Assembly: GCA_004151065.3 (NCBI GenBank)
Contig: NWUY0300006846.1
Span: 37,494 to 47,559 of the forward strand
DNA length: 10,066 nt
Source: Larix sibirica
Lineage: Eukaryota > Streptophyta > Pinopsida > Pinales > Pinaceae
Direction of reading: 5' to 3'
Both the position numbers and the translations under genes were made by a program. Numbering within the stretch: the first letter of the stretch is position 1; every line of letters begins with the position of its first letter. The notes under the pieces are model-generated. The model searched no databases, was not told where the DNA came from, and saw nothing but the letters and a program-made list of their open reading frames with translations. Shown here one piece after another: positions 1-8,180 of the stretch.

Positions 1-1175
1 TTAAAGAGCATGGAGGGTCATTTTCTTGATGATCAATTATGATAAAATCATTGTAATATTTCTTTTCTTCGGCGTAATATATTGCCTGAAGTAGCTCTTT
101 GGCTGGGGTTTTGTAGTATTTCACTCTTCAATAGATTTAACCACATAAAAAAATTAGTGTGTTAATCTGTGATCTATTTGTATGAGTGGATTATAAAGGT
201 GTTTTATCTTCTAGAAATACCCATTGTTAGTCAAATAGAAAAAATAACTTTATGCCCTAAACATAGATTCTTCGGATTCATCACTATAAATGTGTCCATA
301 AACCACCATAGAATACCATGAAAGGGTCATGGGACATTAACCATATTCAAAGAATGAAAAACAATTCTGTGTGATCATATTGAAGCTTCATGAGCACAAG
401 AGACTTAAATGAGCCCTCAAACCAACACAAAAGAACTTTGTGGGAGGTCTTAAGCCTTCAAGTGTGATACAAGTGTAGTATATAGGATTTGTGGACCAAA
501 AATGTGTGTTAATGCATAAACATGGTCAAAGGGAAACAATAGCCTCCCCAATCAAATAATCTTGATCAAAGCCACCATGAACAACACCTAGAACCCATGA
601 AACAAGCCCCATCAAGGAAGTCTTGGCATTTGATTTGTATATGGGAACCATTACAAGGTATTGGGAATCATGGATGGGACTTGAATCCATGACCATAGTT
701 TGAGGAGGGAAACAAGAGAATCTGACTTTAGACATTGCTTCTTAAAGTCCAATGCCATGGAAAAGTCCTTAAACCACAACATTTGATCTCTTTTGGTTGT
801 TAATAATCTCCAACGGTGCTATGGGTGTCAAAACTAGGTTAGTTGTTAACTAAGAATGAGTCTCATGGTCTAAGAAAAGGAATGAGAATGAGAGTAGTGT
901 TTCCTAGGTTATGCTTCTTGAACTCAATCGCCATGTAAATAACATACAATATGCAAAATGTTGTCTCTTGGAGATATTTTGACAATGAGTGGTTTACTAG
1001 GGGATGTTATGGTGTTTTCATTAAGTTTCAGGGGTCTTCAGGTCTTGATAATGGCCAAGGAAAGGAAACAAGTGGATTGGAAATTTAACAAATATTTTCA
1101 AGCTCATGCATCATGAAATATGCATCGACATGCCATATAGGACCTTTCTATGGAAATTTGTATTCCCAAGGGATA
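1..1175. other. Anonymous AT-rich DNA, no gene recognised
   Basis: All six frames are broken by frequent stops. The longest reading frame is a 69-codon minus-strand stretch (526-735) ending in a stop, with an in-frame stop just before its ATG; I recognise no domain in it. No repeat of this block is seen elsewhere in the window. Because an LTR head fragment begins directly after it at 1176, the block could be either the flank of that fragment or the 3' internal part of a decayed element whose 3' LTR starts there. The bases just before 1176 (CCCAAGGGATA) are only weakly purine-rich, so a polypurine tract is not convincing. Confidence 0.5.
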
Positions 1176-1513
1176 TGTTACTTTTTACCACCTAAGTTGC
1201 ACTTAGTTGGAATTATAAGTTGAGCCGTCGAAATGTGACCAAGTTACTTGTTCATCGTCAATGTTTAGAAGTTCATGTAGGTTAGCTTTGGCCCTTTTTT
1301 CAATTTATATGTTCATACACCCTTGGGGGAATTGTAATAGATGATGTAACATGATGGAATTTTTGAACAATATTTTCTTTCATAGGACTTGAACATCAAT
1401 CCAATTACTCTAGAGTGTTTTTTCCTTGTTAATTATATGTTGCTTTCCAATGGTTTATAATTTTTGAGTTTTTCACTCTATCCTCCAAAGCTAGAGTAGT
1501 TGTCTTGCTAGAT
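1176..1513 (+). repeat. Detached LTR head fragment, same family as the 5' LTR
   Basis: This stretch aligns collinearly with 1832-2165, the first ~334 bp of the complete LTR downstream, at roughly three-quarters to four-fifths identity by eye. Shared landmarks are the start TGTTAC followed by CCACCTAA, the block AAGTTACTTGTTCATC, TTGTTAATTAT with TTGCTTTCCAA, and the closing CCTCCAAAGCTAGAGTAG and TTGTCTTGCTAGAT. The match stops abruptly at 1513, next to an ambiguous base (N at 1514). The rest of the LTR does not follow. It is either a truncated, separate insertion of the same family or a piece displaced by rearrangement. It contains no coding sequence. Confidence 0.85.
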
Positions 1514-1514
1514 N

Positions 1515-1796
1515 AATGTGCAATGCCAACATGTGTTGCAGTTTATTGTTTACTTGTTGAACAATGAACATTGGACAATGAAAACTTAATAATAAATATT
1601 AATATATAATATAATTTAGAAACTTGAAAGTTTAATATATTTGTGTGTGTATCTACAGTACCTTGACGTACCCAAGTGCCCTGTTTCAAAAAGTGGCATA
1701 ACCATACCTATACCCATCCCAATACCCAAGTACCATGGTAACTTAGGTTAAAACTCAAGAATAGTGACAGATGTCTATTAGGATGACCAAGAAGTG
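1515..1796. other. Spacer between the LTR fragment and the complete element
   Basis: No gene is visible. The stretch has a very AT-rich patch (about 1585-1620), a short GT run near 1642, and then a segment rich in GTACC and ACCCA words (about 1660-1735) that is locally palindromic, with GTACC and GGTAC-type words facing each other. The origin of the segment is unknown. Confidence 0.5.
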
Positions 1797-1801
1797 CCTC
1801 T
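1797..1801. repeat. Left target-site duplication CCTCT
   Basis: CCTCT lies immediately before the LTR start TGTTACCC. The same five bases lie immediately after the 3' LTR end GGTAACA at 7480-7484. Five base pairs is the usual target duplication length for Ty3/gypsy integrases. A second CCTCT at 1827-1831 belongs to the 30-bp tandem duplication across this junction. Confidence 0.75.
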
Positions 1802-1856
1802 TGTTACCCACCTAATTTGCACTTAGCCTCTTGTTACCCACCTAATTTGCACTTAG
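1797..1856 (+). repeat. Perfect 30-bp tandem duplication across the TSD/LTR junction
   Basis: Units 1797-1826 and 1827-1856 are identical. Each starts with the target duplication CCTCT and continues with the first 25 bases of the LTR (TGTTACCCACCTAATTTGCA and five more). Since the unit joins host target DNA to LTR DNA, it must have formed after integration. Perfect identity between units beside strongly diverged LTRs suggests it is much younger than the insertion. Confidence 0.95.
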
Positions 1857-2303
1857 TTGGACTTACAATTGAGTCGCCAAAGTGTGAACAAGTTACTTGT
1901 TCATCATCGAAGTTCAAAAGTCAATACAGGGCATTTTTGGCCCTTTTTTTCTATTTTACGCATGTTCATACCCTCTTGGGCGAATTGTAATAATTGACGT
2001 AGCATGATGACTTATTGTAATAGGCTTGGCTTTCCTAGGACATAGTCATCAATGCGTTACTCCAGAGTGTTTTTTTCTTGTTAATTATTTGTTGCTTTCC
2101 AACGACTTATAATTTTCGAGTTTTTCACTCAATCCTCCAAAGCTAGAGTAGTTGTCTTGCTAGATAGGCCTTAAGGGGTTATTAAAGCCTAATTTCAATG
2201 TATATTAAGATTATTTTTGAGTTATATGAACATGTGCTAGGCCCCCCCTAGGTGTTTTTAATTTTCTGTAAAAAAAAAAAAATTCCCATTAAAAAACATG
2301 GTA

Positions 2304-2324
2304 TTTTAATTGTAAAAATTAAAA
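2304..2324. other. Perfect 8-bp hairpin conserved in both LTRs
   Basis: TTTTAATT and AATTAAAA face each other across the loop GTAAA. The identical arms and loop recur at 4936-4956 in the 3' LTR, where the surrounding sequence has diverged. It may be simple AT-rich palindromy; a role in the LTR is speculation. Confidence 0.6.
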
Positions 2325-2862
2325 AGGCATAAAAGTGGTACTGGGGGTCAAATTTTCCATGGGGGTTCTCTTTTTTTAACTCATCGCACCCACTTTACCC
2401 CTAAAACTCACTTTGAGAGTACAATGAGTGATTATTGATCACTTATTATGATTTTTTCTCAAAAATGGCGAAAAGGACAAAATAAAAGCTCAAAAGGACA
2501 AATTAATGGAAAATAAAGATCCCACAAAATAATGAAATTTGTCTAGGCATGATCTCAGTTAATTGCAGTGGTAGAAATGAAGTATGAGTTAGCAAGAATG
2601 CAAGTCACGATTGATTGGGTTGTTGAGGATTCTCTCTTGAGAGGTGGCACATATCTCATGGAGAGGGGCACAATTATCCATGAGGGCACACTCCTTGATG
2701 GTGATGTGTCACAAGTAAAGGGGAGGGTGACCAACCTCATGAGAGGTGGTTCCCAAATCCCCTTAATCTCTCTCAATCAACCTTTATTAAATCCTAATGC
2801 ATCCCCACTAACTTGATCTCATCTCTAACAAGTGGAATGCGCTCCTCTTGGCTTACTTTAGC

Positions 2863-2870
2863 TATTTAAG
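2863..2870 (+). promoter_or_regulatory. TATA-like box of the 5' LTR
   Basis: TATTTAAG lies in the context TTTAGCTATTTAAG and is repeated almost unchanged in the 3' LTR (5499-5506), although the sequence upstream of it differs between the two. A conserved TATA-type core in matching LTR positions is the expected RNA polymerase II promoter of the element. Transcription would start roughly 25-35 bp downstream. Activity today is unknown. Confidence 0.6.
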
Positions 2871-2951
2871 TAAGTGCAAGCCTCCCATTTTCTCATGGTC
2901 ATAGGACATGAAGGCTGTTTACACTCTGTTTTAATTTGTATTATAGTTTGG

Positions 2952-2957
2952 AATAAA
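2952..2957 (+). promoter_or_regulatory. Possible LTR polyadenylation signal AATAAA
   Basis: AATAAA lies about 80 bp after the TATA-like box in the conserved context GGAATAA. The 3' LTR has AATAAG at the matching place (5592-5597). It would define a short R region followed by a long U5. Plant polyadenylation signals are loose, so this is tentative. Confidence 0.35.
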
Positions 2958-4760
2958 GAAGGATTTGGAGGAAAAATTGTGGTGTAGTGCACCAATGTGT
3001 GTGGAATATGACAATTGCGTTGCTTATGAGATAACCGGTATTTGCTTTTGTTTTTGTACTCATTTGGTTAGTTGTGGGATTGAAAAGGGAGATATCTCCC
3101 AGAAGGGTAAGAGATTTTTCTAGTTTTATTTATGCTCCTAATGATTTCTTATGGTATATCTCTTAGAGGTGCATGTACTTTTTGTTTAAATGCATGCTTT
3201 TCAAGTTTCTACTATCGACGACATCTTCGTGTTTAATCATTTCTTTGTGCAAATATTTTTAAGCAATTGCAAGTACCTATTTGGAAGGAGTGGTTGATCT
3301 TGTTTGAGTATTCCATCTTTCCAAGCACTTTCAGAAGAGCATAGTCCCTTTTCTCTCCACTAGCAGATTCCATGGCCCAAAAATTCCCAATATTTGAGCT
3401 GTTTCCATTCTCTTTCCTTAACCTTTTTCTTTAATCTCTTTTGTTTATGGTTCTTTGAATGCTTAAGATAATTAGTTTCTTTCAGGAATATCAATATCTA
3501 ATTTGTTTAAGTATGATTTATGTTAACTAGATCTAAGTTTAAAGCATTACGCTCAGAATAGATTTAGCTTCTAATAAGTACTTGTGTTTATAAGATTTCC
3601 CCATATTTTAGTACTTAATATTAAAAATATTTTTATGATTTTAAACGACTTATCTATAATTTTTAGCGCTTTCAGGTGGTTGGTTTTCATCTTTTGATGA
3701 ATAGGTAGAGAGGCACTTTGGCGAAATTTTCCAATTTCAAGCCATCCAGGACCCCTTGGAACAATGAAACTTGATCCTATTTCATTTGTAAACTTGTTAG
3801 ACTATTGGATCCTAATTATAAAGGACTAAACACATCCATCATAAAAATTGTAAAAAATAATAACAAAAGCAAGTGGGATATCCAATGCCCACACTCCATC
3901 TCCGTGGGGGATTTGCATAATTTTCATGGCATAACTTTTTCCTTTTTCTTGCGTTTGTTTTGTTTGGATTTCCTAACCTATAGATTAAATTCAATTTCAT
4001 TTATTAGATTAAAGTAGTAATATTTTCTTTTACTGCATTTCATTTTTTGTTGGTTAAAGTGACGAATCTCGGCTCTTATCCTCGTATGCTCTTGTAACCA
4101 CTGCGGGCTTTGCCTGATTTGGTGGCCAACAATCAGAAATGGATTTGAGTGGCTAGATTAATAGGAAAATACACCCAAATATTATTTCAAAGTGAGAGGT
4201 TGATTTGAACGATATCAAGGAGTTAGGGGGCTACTCTAAGTAGAATTTATGTGTCGCCCCGTTGGACACCTGGTATAGTTTCTTTGCACTCACCATAGAG
4301 GATAAGGTCTACGTGGGCCAAAAAAAGAATTACACCATTCCTAATCCACTAACCATAATAGTTAAAATTGTCAAGAAGCATTGAAACACATTTTCCCTTC
4401 AACAACAATTACTCAAATTACTTAGGCATTGGTCTACTTCACAATCATACTTGCTTAATCAATTACGTGTCTTGGATTAAATTGTATCATATGCTACTAT
4501 CTTTAAAATTGTCGTGGTTTCTTTCTTGTTCGTATTTCAAACTCCTAGAATCACTTTTATTTTTTCTATAACATATCTTAAAAGACATAGTTTACTTTCT
4601 TAGGGACCACCCCATTGGCTTCACTAGGAGTTGGTCTAGATGGAGGAGTCAAGTGTTAAGTGACAACACGCTTGACTTGTGACTTTACCCCAAGGATGCA
4701 CCTAGTGGCTTGAATATATCTTCCATGTTAACCCGAGGTGCATATTAGGTGGCAAAATTT

Positions 4761-4778
4761 TGGTGCCGTTGCCAGGGA
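4761..4778 (+). promoter_or_regulatory. Primer-binding site, tRNA-Asp type
   Basis: TGGTGCCGTTGCCAGGGA matches 16 of 18 bases of TGGCGCCGTTGCCGGGGA, the complement of the 3' end of plant tRNA-Asp and the primer site of many plant Ty3/gypsy elements, including Athila-like ones. Both mismatches are at CpG sites (CG to TG and CG to CA), the pattern of deaminated methylcytosine. It sits seven bases after the LTR end. No equivalent follows the second LTR, which identifies 1802-4754 as the 5' LTR and gives the element a plus-strand orientation. Confidence 0.92.
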
Positions 4779-4856
4779 TAAATATTTTTATTCCCATAAT
4801 ATGACTTTTGTTTTCTCCTTTTTTTTTGCTTTGTTTNTGCTAGTCATTTTCCTAGA
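4779..4856 (+). other. Remnant leader between primer-binding site and truncated 3' LTR
   Basis: About 78 bp of T-rich sequence is all that remains of the internal region. It holds no gag start, no polypurine tract and one ambiguous base (N at 4837). The exact deletion joint lies somewhere between 4837 and 4857, where alignment with the LTR begins. Confidence 0.7.
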
Positions 4857-4935
4857 GTCTTATGGACATGCATTAAGTCCTCCCGAGGATTTTTTAATTT
4901 TCCGTCATTTAATAAAAACCCCGTAAAACGGGATA

Positions 4936-4956
4936 TTTTAATTGTAAAAATTAAAA
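4936..4956. other. Perfect 8-bp hairpin, 3' LTR copy
   Basis: It has the same arms TTTTAATT and AATTAAAA and the same loop GTAAA as at 2304-2324. Just upstream a second small inverted pair is visible (CCCCGT and ACGGG, about 4919-4932); the matching 5' LTR site reads CCAT and ATGG, consistent with CpG decay on both arms. Confidence 0.6.
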
Positions 4957-5320
4957 ATGTCATAAAAGTGGTACTAGGGGTTCAATTTTTCCATGAGGTT
5001 GCTCATTTTCTAACTCAGAGCACTCACTTTACCCATGTACCCACTTTGAGAGTTAAATTAGTGATTATTAATCACTAAATATGAATTTCTCTCTCAAAAG
5101 TGAATAAAGAGGCAAATAAATGGGAAAATTAGGATCCCATAAATCAGGGAAACTTGTCTGGGACATGTTTCAAACAATTTTTGGTCAATTTGAGATGTGG
5201 AAAATCTAATTGAGAAGATAGGGGGATCTAGTTGAGTTAGCTCTTGATCTCATTGATGATTGGGCATCTTCTTCAAGAGAGGGTGCATTATCCATACGGG
5301 AGGCACACTTTTGGTTGGAG

Positions 5321-5463
5321 AGGTGTCAATTGAAGGTCGAAAGGTGTCAAGTGTTTGGAGAGAGGTGTCAACAACCTCTCCAAGTGTCTCAACACCATCT
5401 ACAAGTGTCTCTACTCCTCCAACATGTGTTTATTCATTCTCTACAAGTGTCATGAGCCCTTCT
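5321..5463 (+). repeat. 21-bp tandem repeat array in the U3 of the 3' LTR
   Basis: The core GTGTC (once GTGTT) recurs at 5323, 5344, 5365, 5384, 5405, 5426 and 5447. Spacing is 21 bp except for one 19-bp step, and the wider unit resembles CAAGTGTCTCTACTCCTCC. It ends about 35 bp before the TATA-like box. The 5' LTR has only scattered similar words here, so the array expanded in one lineage. Tandem repeats in this position often act as enhancers in plant LTRs; that role is inferred here. Confidence 0.75.
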
Positions 5464-5498
5464 CCTTCACTAATGCACCCCCCTCTCTCTCATTTAGC

Positions 5499-5506
5499 TA
5501 TTTAAG
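5499..5506 (+). promoter_or_regulatory. TATA-like box of the 3' LTR
   Basis: TATTTAAG in the context TTTAGCTATTTAAGCAAG is the counterpart of 2863-2870. It sits directly downstream of the 21-bp array, and in a 3' LTR could in principle drive read-out transcription into the right flank. Confidence 0.55.
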
Positions 5507-7479
5507 CAAGCCTCTTCTCCTCTTTGGAGTTAGTTGGAGCTTGTGGAAGGATTACTCGCTTGTTGTAATTTGTTTATGATTTTGCTATTGGAATAAGAGA
5601 CTTTGGAGGTCACAAAGGTGTCATGCTTCACATGTGTGGATGATTATTGCGAATTTGTATGAGGTAATATGTAGGTTGTTTTCTTGCTTTCTACTTTTGT
5701 TTATGTATCTGACCTTGGAAAGATTGTTACTAATCATTAGGAGAGAATTAGTAAGTTAGTTTATTTTCTTTCTTCTCTTGTTTATGTATGTGTAGAGATC
5801 TAAATCTAACATGTTTTATAAGTTTATATTCATATTGTTTTAATCTCTTGCATGTGTAATACCAGATCTCATGAGTTTTTTGTCAAGTATTGATTAGCTA
5901 CAGGTTTCTTAATCTTGGAGAAGAGGTAGATCTAGTTTCCATCTTCCTTTCCCTTCAAGAGATTTCTAAAGGCATAGTCCCTCGGCATTCCACCAAAAGG
6001 CTCCTTTGTTCAACCATTTCCTGCAACAAGATTCTTTTTCTCTCTTTCTCTTTATACTTATCAATCTTTCTGGTTACTTTTCTCAAGTACAAATTTCAGA
6101 TCTATTTCTAAAAGTAAATCATAAGTAAATCGTATTTTGTATTTGTATATGCTTAGATCTTAGTTGTTATTGAAAGAGTTCATTATTTTATACTAGATCT
6201 AGCATAAATAACTTCCCTTTATGCAAGTCACTTTACAGTAAATTCAAAGGCTTGGAGAAGAGTGTTATTTCTTGAGTTTAAAGTTTTATTTGGCAAAGTT
6301 TAGTGCCTTTCATTGGCTGCCCCAAAAGGGCAAGTAAAGACCCTAAGGGAGCTTGCTTCCCTTGGTTACTTTTGTCTTTAGGCATAGTTTAACTTACTGC
6401 AAGTTTTGGTTTTTTATTAAAACTGTTCAAAGACACCTCTAAAGTGTTTTTGAGCATCTTCTATTTCACTTTGTTTGCTGGTTTTTGCCATCTGATGAGC
6501 AGGTAGACAGAAATGCTCGCGGATTTTTGAAGATCTAAACCATCCAGAACACCCCAGGCACCCTATTCTAATTCTAAATCAATTTTCCAAAAACTTGTAA
6601 GCCTTTTGGTCCCATTTTATAAAGGACGAAAGGCATCCCTTTAATCATTGTAATAACCCATAATAAAAGAAAAGGATGTCTACGTCTTTTCTGTTGTTGG
6701 TGTGATTTTTGCATTGGTTGTTTTATTTCAGTATACTAACCCCATAGAATAGTTCATTTTCATTAGATTAATGTAGTTTAGTCTATTTCAGCATTTTCCA
6801 TTTCTGAAAGAGTAACGAACATTGGCTAAGTCCCCCATATGTTCTTGTGCACTGCAGACCTTTGCCTGATCATTGGAACAACCAGAAAGGGGATTTGAGT
6901 GGCTAGTTTAATAGCATAATCCACTCAAACTCTTATCATCATAGTAAGCGGTTCGCATTGAACTTACTACGGAGTCAGGGGGATACTCGTTAATGAGATC
7001 CGTTCTCTCCCCACTGGACACCTGGTATTGTTTCTCTGCACTTACTAGTGAGGATAAAAGGTTAAATGCGCAAAACCAAGAATAGCCCACTCCTAAACAA
7101 CTCACCAATTAATAATAAAATACACCAAGAGCACATTCCAAACACTTTCCTGTCAGCATTCAATTTACCTTCTTTTGGCACTGGTCTCTCTTTGCTTACA
7201 TTATCTATCTTAAGTTGATATGCTTCTAGTTTAGTCTCTATTTCATGCTCTTGCCTTAGGTTCCATTTTAATTAATTCCTAGATTTACTTTCTGCAACTT
7301 AGCGTAATCAGCCTTAGTTGATTTTTAGGAACCACCTCCTTGGCTTCGCTAGGAGTTGTCCTAGACGGAGGAGTCAAGTGTTAAGTGACAAAGCTTGACT
7401 CATGACTTGCCCCCAAGGACACACGCAGTAACTTGAAGATTTCTGCCACATTACCCAAGGTGTGTATTAGGCGGTAACA

Positions 7480-7484
7480 CCTCT
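7480..7484. repeat. Right target-site duplication CCTCT
   Basis: CCTCT directly follows the 3' LTR terminus GGTAACA and matches the five bases before the 5' LTR (1797-1801). Confidence 0.75.
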
Positions 7485-7935
7485 CACCTCTAGAACTTTC
7501 CTTAGACTTGACTCATGTTTTGTAATCTTTACTGGATGTCTCACTTGTCATATGCAATACAAATATAATTAGAAAAAATTCCAGTTCAGCAATTAACATA
7601 AGAATATTCAGATTTGAAATTTTAATCTTATCTGGCACCAGAATTTTTACCAGAATTATCAGTGTTGCAAAACTTGACATCAAAAAAAATCAGCAGGGAT
7701 CATTAACTCAAGAAATCAGGAAAAAATCAAAAAATAGGAAAATACTGGAGAATTTTGCAATAGTCATACTTATGTGTATGTCTTTATGTTTTAAATTTTT
7801 ATGTTTCATATTTTATCTTATCCAATTGATTCTTGAAAATAAATTTCCTGTATACTTTGACTATCTAGTATACACAAAATAACAACTACCATATTTGTGA
7901 TGTGCTACATTAAGGTGCTTTGCAATTTCTTGCAG
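7485..7935. other. AT-rich right flank, no gene recognised
   Basis: The stretch is rich in A and T runs, with a small direct repeat ACCAGAATT (about 7638 and 7650) and stops in all frames. It ends in a pyrimidine-biased stretch and TTGCAG (7930-7935), a good plant splice acceptor. It may therefore be the 3' part of an intron into which the LTR element inserted, but no upstream donor or exon can be identified. Confidence 0.4.
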
Positions 7936-8050
7936 ATACAGGGAAAACCACCTCCAAAAGAGGCCAGATATATTGAAACTTGCTCAAGCCTCCAAGAAAC
8001 AAAAAAGATCTGATAGGACTAAAATCTCTAACATTGTGATCATTTTGTAA
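7936..8050 (+). CDS. Possible 3'-terminal coding exon, unidentified
   Basis: A strong acceptor context (TTTGCAATTTCTTGCAG) precedes this segment. Skipping one base, the frame from 7937 gives 37 codons, starting YRENHLQKRP and then lysine-rich, ending at TAA 8048-8050. The frame from 7936 gives 25 codons, starting IQGKPPPKEARY, ending at TGA 8011-8013. Both look more protein-like than the surroundings, and I cannot choose between them by sequence alone. I do not recognise the protein. No partner exon, donor or polyadenylation signal is evident, and the last codons of the longer frame run into the 72-bp tandem repeat, so it may be a gene remnant or chance. Confidence 0.22.
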
Positions 8051-8180
8051 TCTATTACATGTATAGCTTTAAGTAATTCCAGCAAACAAATATGTTCTGT
8101 CCACAATATGATCATTTTGTAATCTATTACATGTATAGCTTTAAGTAATTCCAACAAACATAAATGTTCTGTCCACAATA
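8037..8180. repeat. 72-bp tandem duplication, two units
   Basis: Units 8037-8108 and 8109-8180 match at 69 of 72 positions by my count. The differences are clustered around CCAGCAAACAAATATG versus CCAACAAACATAAATG. The high identity points to a recent local duplication. Because 72 is a multiple of three, the minus strand shows a repeated 24-residue reading frame, which I take as a by-product. Confidence 0.95.

Larger units (their letters stand above)
1802..4754 (+). repeat. 5' long terminal repeat, complete (about 2.9 kb)
   Basis: It starts TGTTACCCACCTAAT and ends ATTAGGTGGCA, seven bases before the primer-binding site, as expected for a 5' LTR. Its length is 2,953 bp with the duplicated 30 bp, or 2,923 bp without. 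It aligns with 4857-7479 from about 2219 onward through a chain of conserved blocks: a hairpin near 2304, a TATA-like box at 2863, GGAATAA near 2951, CATAGTCCCTT near 3340, GGATTTGAGTGGCTAG near 4142, GGACACCTGGTAT near 4264 and GGAGGAGTCAAGTGTTAAG near 4641. The first 334 bp are also matched by the fragment at 1176-1513. If transcription starts just after the TATA box, U3 is about 1.1 kb and R plus U5 about 1.8 kb. Short reading frames inside it show no domain. Confidence 0.85.
1802..7479 (+). mobile_element. Internally deleted Ty3/gypsy-type LTR retrotransposon
   Basis: Order seen: TSD CCTCT, long 5' LTR, tRNA-Asp-type primer-binding site, under 100 bp of leader, 5'-truncated 3' LTR, TSD CCTCT. 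The two LTRs stay collinear over about 2.6 kb; the last 125 bp are about 80% identical by my count, so the insertion is old or the copies come from divergent relatives. No gag, protease, reverse transcriptase, RNase H or integrase sequence remains, and no polypurine tract, because the deletion runs from the leader into the 3' LTR. Plant Athila-like Ty3/gypsy elements use the same tRNA-Asp primer, so that is the best lineage guess, but it cannot be settled without coding sequence. The element is immobile unless helped in trans, and its truncated LTR makes even that unlikely. Confidence 0.82.
4857..7479 (+). repeat. 3' long terminal repeat, missing its first ~390 bp
   Basis: Alignment to the 5' LTR starts at GAGTCTTATGGACATG (compare GAGTTATATGAACATG at 2219) and runs to the terminal ATTAGGCGGTAACA, followed directly by CCTCT. 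No primer-binding site follows it, as expected for a 3' LTR. It contains the conserved hairpin (4936-4956), a 21-bp repeat array absent from the 5' LTR (5321-5463), a TATA-like box (5499-5506), and late conserved blocks such as GGATTTGAGTGGCTAG (about 6890) and GGACACCTGGTAT (about 7016). Short reading frames in it, including a Ser/Thr/Pro-rich one over the array, are by-products of the repeats. The truncation removes the normal LTR start. Confidence 0.83.

Noticed and set aside
526-735. 69-codon minus-strand reading frame as a gene
   Set aside because: Bounded by stops on both sides, no recognised domain, no splice context that extends it, and isolated in sequence dense with stops.
2568-2816. 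82-codon plus-strand reading frame (and the matching 5260-5505 frame) as a conserved small protein
   Set aside because: Both lie in the U3 part of the two LTRs, upstream of the TATA-like box. Their similarity is DNA homology of the LTRs and is not kept in one frame; the second is stretched by a 21-bp array, which is a multiple of three.
1176-7479. Reading the 1176 fragment plus 4857-7479 as a single solo LTR split by a 3.3-kb insertion, as the main annotation
   Set aside because: The bases flanking that composite (GGATA and CCTCT) do not match, whereas 1802-7479 has matching CCTCT at exact LTR termini and a correctly placed PBS. It is kept only as a finding to test.
7984-8178. Minus-strand frame with a 24-residue repeated peptide
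   Set aside because: It arises from the 72-bp tandem duplication. No start context, domain or neighbouring exon supports it.
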